DNA of 11,998 bases from an uncultured bacterium (GTDB taxonomy: Bacteria; Bacillota; Clostridia; Oscillospirales; Butyricicoccaceae): contig CAJMOV010000030.1 in assembly GCA_905215125.1 (NCBI GenBank), positions 1-11,998 of the forward strand, given 5' to 3'. Shown in pieces: positions 7,564 through 11,998 of this stretch. The position numbers and the translations under genes are program-made. Within the stretch, counting starts at the first letter, position 1, and each line of letters begins with the position of its first letter. The notes under the pieces were generated by a model. That model had not been told where the DNA came from. It did not search any database and worked only from the letters and a program-made list of their open reading frames with translations.

Positions 7564-10500
7564 TTGAACAAAACCTGGAGACGCCGTCTTTTGGCGTCGA
7601 TTCTTGCCGCAATGCTCGCCCTGGGCGCCATGCCCGGGGCTGTCGCGGCCGACGACGGCGGGGCCGCTCCTCCGGCGGAGGGAGACAATAACGATGTCGC
7701 CGCCACAGGCCTTACACTGGATAAGCCGCAGCTCGATCTGACTGTTCCCGGCGAATCAGCTGAATTGACCGCCGCCGTGGAGCCCGCCGATGCGACCGCC
7801 GAGATCGTCTGGAAGATCGACGACGCAACGGTTGCCAGCGTGACAGGCAGCGGCAGGACGGCGACCGTCACCCCACTCAAAGCTGGCGACGCCACTATCA
7901 CCGCCACGGTCAAGGGGACGGACGGCAGCGATATCGAGGCTGGATGCACCGTTACCGTCACGGAGGTTACCTATTCTATCACCCTGTATCAGGACGCCTT
8001 CACCCTTGAGCCCGGCGACACCGAAGCCCTTGCCGCCAGCATTTCCGTCAACCCCAGCGGCGCGCCAACCCCGCGTGTTATCTGGGAAAGCAATAACACT
8101 GCTGCCGCCGCGGTCGCAGCAGACCCAAACGACAGCACCCGGGCGACCGTCACCGCCAAAGCTCCCGGGCAGGCGACCATTACCGCCGCTTTCGGCAACC
8201 AAAAGGCCACTGCCAACGTCTCTGTCAGCGGTATCACGCTGAATAAATCCAGTCTGTCGCTGATTGAGGGACAAAGCGATACGCTGACCGTTACTCCTTA
8301 CGGCAATGCCGCAGGCAACGCCGTCCTATGGACGAGCGACCGTGAGGACATCGCCCGTGTGGAAGCCGGCAGAGTAACCGCTGTGTCCGCCGGATCAGCC
8401 GTCATCACCGCCAGCGTAGGGGATGCGTACACCGCCACATGCCGCGTCACCGTTTCCACCAATGAGGCTGATTCCATCAGCGCCAGCGCTGATGTGGGCA
8501 AGCCGCTTTCCTTTTCCTCCATCGCGTCGGCTATCAACGCGCAATGCCGCGATATCCTCGGATATGAGCTTTACTACATCACCAACCTGTCGGTGCCGAC
8601 CAGCGCCGGCACCATCTATTACGGTTATATCTCCGAGGGGGATCCCGGCTATGGCGTCGGGATGAACAACCGGTATTACTACAACGCCTCCTCCAGCTCT
8701 GACCGTTTGGATGGACTGACCTTTGTGCCCAAGTCGGATTTCAGCGGCACGGCGGTTATCAGCTATGCGGGCTACACCGACCGACAAACCACTTTTAAGG
8801 GCACTATCCGGGTCGATGTGGAAGCGGTCAGCGACGTCACCTACTCGACGGCGCAGGACAGCCCGATTACCTTCAGCACCGCCGATTTTTCCGCCGTCTG
8901 CCGCAACAAAAACGGGCGCGATCTGCGTTATGTCAATTTCAGCCCGCCGAACGCGCGCTATGGCACGCTGTACTACAACTATACGTCCGGCGACCAGTAT
9001 GAAAGCACTGTCAGCAGCAATACAAATTATGGCCGCAATGAGCTGCCCTATCTCAATAACGTCACCTTTGTCCCCAATAAAAGCTATACCGGTACTGTTA
9101 CCATCCCCTATACGGCGGTCGACATGTCGGGGTATACTTACAGCGGCAAAGTAACCATTGTCGTCAGCCGTTCCTCCGGCGGTTCCGGCGATGTCCACTA
9201 CACCTCGCCGGAGGGCCGGCCCGTCACCTTTGACGCCGACGACTTTAACGATGTAAGCCGCAGCCATGAGGGCTTCAACCTGGATTATGTGCGTTTTACG
9301 CTTCCTTCGTCCAGCGCGGGCACGCTGTATTACAACTATCGCAGCGGCAGCAGCTATGACAGCCGCGTTTCCTCCGGCACCAGCTATTACCGCAGCCGCA
9401 GCCCTTATCTCGACGACGTCACCTTTGTCCCCAAAAGCAATTTCACCGGCACGGTGGAAATCCGCTTTACCGCACGCGACGTCGATCGCAATACCTTTTC
9501 CGGTACGGTGTCCATCCAGGTCGGCGGCGCTTCCTCGTCAGAGGATACCATTTACTACTCGTTGACAAATGATGAGACGGTCAAGTTTGACGTCGACGAC
9601 TTCAATGATTTAAGCCGTGACTACGACGGCTATGCGCTGCGCTATGTGCGTTTTACCCTGCCCTCTTCCAGCGAAGGCGCGCTGTATTACAATTACCGCA
9701 GCAACGGCAAGTACGACAGCCGCGTGTCAAGCGGCACAAGCTATTACCGCAGCGGTCAGAGTCCCTATCTCAGCAATATTACTTTTGTGCCCAACAGCAA
9801 TTTTACCGGCACGGTGCAGATCCCCTTTACTGCGCGGGACACCAACGGATCGGATTTTTCAGGCACAATCGAAATCACGGTGCGCGGCGGGGCGTCCGAT
9901 TCCATCACCTACACGACGTCCGGCTCGTCGCCCGTTACCTTCAATGCGGACGATTTTGACGATATAAGCCGCGATTATGACGGCTACGCCCTCAGCTATG
10001 TGCGCTTCACGCTGCCCTCATCGTCGCGCGGCACGCTGTACTACGGCTACCGCAGCAGCGGCGATTACGACAGCCGCGTGTCAAGCGGCACAAGCTATTA
10101 CCGTGACCGCAGCCCTTATCTGGACGACGTTACCTTCGTCCCCCACGGCGGGTATACCGGCACCGTGGAAATCCGTTTCACCGGCCGCGACGTCAACGGC
10201 GGGCAATTCTCGGGCACAGTGCGCGTACGCGTCGAGGAAGGAGACAATACCCTGTCCTATTCCACCATGAGCGGCCGGCCCGTCGCCTTTGATCCTGACG
10301 ATTTCTCCTCTGCCTTCCGCGGCAGCACGGGCAATACGCTCAGCTATGTGCGCTTTACCCTGCCGCCCTCGTCCCGCGGGACGCTGTACTACAATTATAA
10401 TAAGAGCGACGGCACCTATGAACGCGCCGTCTCGTCGGGCTCCAGCTACTATGTCTCACGCACGCCCCGACTGGAGGACGTCGTTTTCGTTCCTGATGAG

Positions 10501-11496
10501 GACTTCACCGGCACGGTAGAAATTGCGTTCAGCGGCTACACCAGCAGCGGCAGCCGGGAAAAAGGCACTGTCACCATCACTGTTCGCAGTGCTGTCGCGT
10601 CGGCGGTACGGTATTCGGCAGGTACGGGCGCCGTCACCTTCCGCCCCGGCGATTTCAACTCGGTCTGCCGCGATGTGACAGGCAACGACCTCTCTTTCGT
10701 CCGCTTTACTCCGCCCAACTCGGCTTATGGACGGCTGTACTACGGCTACACTGCCCCCGGGGCCTATGAATCGGAGGTCCGCTCGACGAGTGAATACTAC
10801 CGCACGCAGTCCCCGGGTGTCGGGGGCGTCAGCTTTGTCCCTGCCGCCGGCTTTTCCGGTGTTGTGACGCTGCACTACACAGGGCAGGACACAAGTGGAC
10901 AGACCTATTCCGGCACAGTGGAAATCACCGTCACCGCTCCGACGGTCTCGTCCTACTTCAGCGACCTTTCCGGTTATAGCTGGGCGGCGGCATCTATTGA
11001 TTTCCTGTATCAGGGCGGTATCGTCACCGGCACGTCGGCCGGGCGATACTCGCCATCGGCTTCCATCACACGCGGTGATTTTGTCCTGATGCTGGATCGG
11101 GCTTTCCACTTTGCGCCGGCATCGGGCGGCAGCGGATTCAGCGATGTCCCCGCTGGCAGCTATTATGCCCAAGCCGTCGCCAACGCCAAGGCCCTGGGCA
11201 TCGCACAGGGGGATGGCGGCCGCTTCTACCCCACCCAGGCGCTGACGCGGCAGGACGCCGTGGTGCTCATCCAGCGCGCCATGCAGGTCTCGGGCTGGAG
11301 TCTCAACGGCAGCGACACATCTGTTCTGGCCGCTTTTACCGACCGTGGCAGCATCTCGCCCTACGCAACAGACGCTATGGCATCACTGGTCGAGCTTGGC
11401 GTTATCCGCGGCAACGACAACGGTACCCTCAACCCGCTCGGCCGGATGACACGCGCTGAAATGGCCGTCATCCTGCACCGGGTCCTGACCCTGTAA
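7564..11496 (+). CDS. Secreted repeat protein with three Big_2 domains, seven ~117-residue repeats and C-terminal SLH triplet
   Basis: A 1310-residue protein starting at TTG 7564, 29 nt after the previous stop. Residues 1-28 are a signal peptide (N-K-T-W-R-R-R then a hydrophobic core), with cleavage likely at A-V-A|A-D-D. Three bacterial Ig-like group 2 (Big_2) domains follow at about 48-134, 138-222 and 224-299, each opening like I-T-L-N-K-S and ending in A-x-x-T-V-T-V. Seven tandem repeats span 300-1127, each with a G-T-L-Y-Y-N-Y core, a Y-Y-R turn, F-V-P, F-T-G-T-V and a closing G-T-V-x-I-x-V strand. SLH domains close the protein at about 1131-1189, 1190-1250 and 1256-1310, with T-R-G-D, T-R-Q-D and T-R-A-E. 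Wall attachment is thus by the C-terminus, opposite to the preceding protein. No enzyme motif was seen, and the long rod-like architecture suggests an adhesin, spacer or S-layer component. Ser, Tyr and Gly are very abundant in the repeats. Confidence 0.88.
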   Translation: MNKTWRRRLLASILAAMLALGAMPGAVAADDGGAAPPAEGDNNDVAATGLTLDKPQLDLTVPGESAELTAAVEPADATAEIVWKIDDATVASVTGSGRTATVTPLKAGDATITATVKGTDGSDIEAGCTVTVTEVTYSITLYQDAFTLEPGDTEALAASISVNPSGAPTPRVIWESNNTAAAAVAADPNDSTRATVTAKAPGQATITAAFGNQKATANVSVSGITLNKSSLSLIEGQSDTLTVTPYGNAAGNAVLWTSDREDIARVEAGRVTAVSAGSAVITASVGDAYTATCRVTVSTNEADSISASADVGKPLSFSSIASAINAQCRDILGYELYYITNLSVPTSAGTIYYGYISEGDPGYGVGMNNRYYYNASSSSDRLDGLTFVPKSDFSGTAVISYAGYTDRQTTFKGTIRVDVEAVSDVTYSTAQDSPITFSTADFSAVCRNKNGRDLRYVNFSPPNARYGTLYYNYTSGDQYESTVSSNTNYGRNELPYLNNVTFVPNKSYTGTVTIPYTAVDMSGYTYSGKVTIVVSRSSGGSGDVHYTSPEGRPVTFDADDFNDVSRSHEGFNLDYVRFTLPSSSAGTLYYNYRSGSSYDSRVSSGTSYYRSRSPYLDDVTFVPKSNFTGTVEIRFTARDVDRNTFSGTVSIQVGGASSSEDTIYYSLTNDETVKFDVDDFNDLSRDYDGYALRYVRFTLPSSSEGALYYNYRSNGKYDSRVSSGTSYYRSGQSPYLSNITFVPNSNFTGTVQIPFTARDTNGSDFSGTIEITVRGGASDSITYTTSGSSPVTFNADDFDDISRDYDGYALSYVRFTLPSSSRGTLYYGYRSSGDYDSRVSSGTSYYRDRSPYLDDVTFVPHGGYTGTVEIRFTGRDVNGGQFSGTVRVRVEEGDNTLSYSTMSGRPVAFDPDDFSSAFRGSTGNTLSYVRFTLPPSSRGTLYYNYNKSDGTYERAVSSGSSYYVSRTPRLEDVVFVPDEDFTGTVEIAFSGYTSSGSREKGTVTITVRSAVASAVRYSAGTGAVTFRPGDFNSVCRDVTGNDLSFVRFTPPNSAYGRLYYGYTAPGAYESEVRSTSEYYRTQSPGVGGVSFVPAAGFSGVVTLHYTGQDTSGQTYSGTVEITVTAPTVSSYFSDLSGYSWAAASIDFLYQGGIVTGTSAGRYSPSASITRGDFVLMLDRAFHFAPASGGSGFSDVPAGSYYAQAVANAKALGIAQGDGGRFYPTQALTRQDAVVLIQRAMQVSGWSLNGSDTSVLAAFTDRGSISPYATDAMASLVELGVIRGNDNGTLNPLGRMTRAEMAVILHRVLTL
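9712..9749 (+). repeat. 38-nt perfect direct repeat, first copy (unit 4)
   Basis: The 38 bases coding for Y-D-S-R-V-S-S-G-T-S-Y-Y are identical to those at 10066-10103, exactly 354 nt (118 codons) downstream. Identity at synonymous positions over this length points to recent duplication or gene conversion between units 4 and 5. Confidence 0.85.
10066..10103 (+). repeat. 38-nt perfect direct repeat, second copy (unit 5)
   Basis: Second copy of the 38-nt block at 9712-9749, in the same codon phase. The bases on either side differ between the copies. Confidence 0.85.
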
Positions 11497-11501
11497 CACA
11501 A

Positions 11502-11529
11502 AAAGCGGCCCCGTGACCGGGGCTGCTTT
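11502..11529 (+). terminator. Hairpin terminator after the SLH gene
   Basis: Starting 5 nt after the TAA at 11494-11496, the arms 11502-11513 and 11518-11529 pair over 12 bp with one G-U, around a TGAC loop. The 3' arm ends in TTT, followed by CCATTTT, a weak U-tract on the plus strand. Five A's precede the stem, giving a better U-tract for a minus-strand transcript, so it may work in both directions. Confidence 0.75.
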
Positions 11530-11537
11530 CCATTTTC

Positions 11538-11543
11538 AGGAGG
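11538..11543 (+). promoter_or_regulatory. Shine-Dalgarno selecting the GNAT start
   Basis: A perfect AGGAGG lies 5 nt before the ATG at 11549. An alternative in-frame GTG at 11513 is the last base pair and loop of the terminator hairpin and has no ribosome binding site, so the shorter protein is preferred. Confidence 0.8.
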
Positions 11544-11548
11544 TTCGC

Positions 11549-11974
11549 ATGGTTGATATTCGATACGCTCAAGCGGAAGATACCAACTTTTGGCTTGAGC
11601 TGGACGCACACATTTCCGGTACAGAGCTGGCGCGGAAAATCCACTGCCGTATGGCTTATGTTCTGCTGTCAGAAGGCCGGGCGGCCGGCATCCTGCGGTA
11701 TGGCCTGTTCTGGGACAACACCCCTTTCTGTAACTTGCTTGCCGTCTCCCCGCAATTTCGAGGCAAAGGGATGGGGCGGCTTCTAATGCGCCGCTGGGAG
11801 GAGGATATGCGTATACACGGCTTTACTCTAGTCATGACATCCACCCGCGCAGATGAAGCCGCACAGCATTTTTACCGAAAATTGGGCTACCGTGACGCCG
11901 GCTGCCTATTGATCCCTTCCCAGCCCGCAGAAATTTTTCTTATTCGCGAATTACATGAAGAACCTAAAGTGTAA
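11549..11974 (+). CDS. GNAT-family N-acetyltransferase
   Basis: A 141-residue soluble protein, the usual size for a single GNAT domain, starting at ATG 11549 with AGGAGG 5 nt upstream. It opens with an I-R-Y-A-Q-A-E-D strand and helix typical of the fold. Strands at about 36-52 (A-Y-V-L-L-S, then A-A-G-I-L-R-Y) lead to motif A: L-L-A-V-S-P-Q-F-R-G-K-G-M-G, residues 63-76, where R71-G-K-G-M-G76 is the acetyl-CoA pyrophosphate loop. The motif B region ends in A-A-Q-H-F-Y-R-K-L-G-Y (104-114), in which Tyr109 is at the position often serving as general acid. The final strand, E-I-F-L-I-R-E-L, is present, so the protein looks complete. The substrate (small amine, antibiotic or protein N-terminus) cannot be read from the sequence. 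It lies beyond a terminator and is probably not part of the surface-protein operon's function. Confidence 0.88.
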   Translation: MVDIRYAQAEDTNFWLELDAHISGTELARKIHCRMAYVLLSEGRAAGILRYGLFWDNTPFCNLLAVSPQFRGKGMGRLLMRRWEEDMRIHGFTLVMTSTRADEAAQHFYRKLGYRDAGCLLIPSQPAEIFLIRELHEEPKV

Positions 11975-11981
11975 AAAAAGG

Positions 11982-11998
11982 AAAAGCCGCCCTGTACA
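11982..11998 (+). terminator. Possible left arm of a terminator, cut by the window end
   Basis: Eight nt after the GNAT stop the sequence AAAAGCCGCCCTGTACA runs to the edge. Its A-run followed by a GC-rich arm has the same form as the left arm at 11502-11513, so the matching right arm and U-tract are expected just outside. This cannot be confirmed here. Confidence 0.3.

Larger units (their letters stand above)
8461..10944 (+). repeat. Seven tandem ~351-bp coding repeats
   Basis: The units start near 8461, 8827, 9190, 9544, 9895, 10246 and 10597, mostly 348-357 bp apart (117-119 codons; the first is about 122). Shared protein positions include F-x-x-D-D-F-x-D-x-S-R-D near the start, Y-V-R-F-T-L-P-S-S-S, G-T-L-Y-Y-N-Y, Y-D-S-R-V-S-S-G-T-S-Y-Y-R, P-Y-L-D-D-V-T-F-V-P, F-T-G-T-V-E-I-x-F-T and F-S-G-T-V-x-I-x-V. 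Units 3, 4 and 5 are the most alike, units 1 and 7 the most divergent, as expected for arrays that expand from the middle. The end of each unit resembles cadherin-like tandem-95 repeats, but the LYYNY centre does not. Confidence 0.9.

Noticed and set aside
8395..9267. 290-codon open frame on the minus strand
   Set aside because: It lies wholly inside the Big_2/repeat region of the plus-strand SLH gene. GC-rich repeated codons keep the opposite frame open. It has low-complexity composition, no recognisable domain and no proper start context.
8461..10944. CRISPR array as an explanation for the regular repeats
   Set aside because: The period is about 351 bp, it keeps the reading frame throughout, and the repeats are divergent protein modules rather than short identical repeats with unique spacers.
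10456..11172. 238-codon open frame on the minus strand
   Set aside because: It is antisense to the last repeats and first SLH domain, which are clearly coding on the plus strand. The translation is Arg/Gly/Ala-rich with no family resemblance.
11513..11548. GTG extension of the GNAT gene
   Set aside because: The GTG is part of the terminator hairpin and has no ribosome binding site, while ATG 11549 has a perfect one.

Overview
The window is a compact, high-GC stretch in which almost every gene reads on the + strand. Strong AGGAGG-type ribosome binding sites, two TTG starts, S-layer homology (SLH) anchors and the gene families present all suggest a Gram-positive Clostridia-type member of the Bacillota, probably one with motility or cyclic-di-GMP signalling. 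No rRNA, tRNA or mobile element was seen, so genus-level assignment is not possible.

Layout. Positions 1-132 are an AT-rich intergenic region. It appears divergent: on the - strand it carries a sigma-28-like promoter, a Shine-Dalgarno and an ATG whose gene leaves the window on the left. On the + strand come five closely spaced genes. They are a FliK C-terminal-domain-like protein (133-1557), an orphan FlhB C-terminal-domain-like protein (1544-1897), a PilZ cyclic-di-GMP receptor (1878-2498, TTG start), a 1678-residue secreted protein with N-terminal SLH domains (2498-7534), and a 1310-residue secreted protein with C-terminal SLH domains (7564-11496, TTG start). The first four overlap by 14, 20 and 1 nt and the fifth follows after 29 nt, so they look like one transcription unit with translational coupling. 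A hairpin terminator follows at 11502-11529, then a small GNAT acetyltransferase (11549-11974). What may be the left arm of another terminator runs off the right edge.

How the genes may work together. The FliK-like/FlhB-C-like pair resembles the substrate-specificity switch of flagellar type III export but stands apart from any export-apparatus gene visible here. It is coupled to an apparently intact cyclic-di-GMP receptor and to two very large cell-wall-anchored surface proteins. The simplest reading is an operon linking motility or second-messenger state to surface architecture. That functional link is inference from gene order. The SLH domains, the PilZ motifs and the Big_2 domains are direct readings of the sequence. 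The seven tandem ~117-residue repeats in the last SLH protein are the most striking internal structure, and I cannot match them to a named family with certainty.
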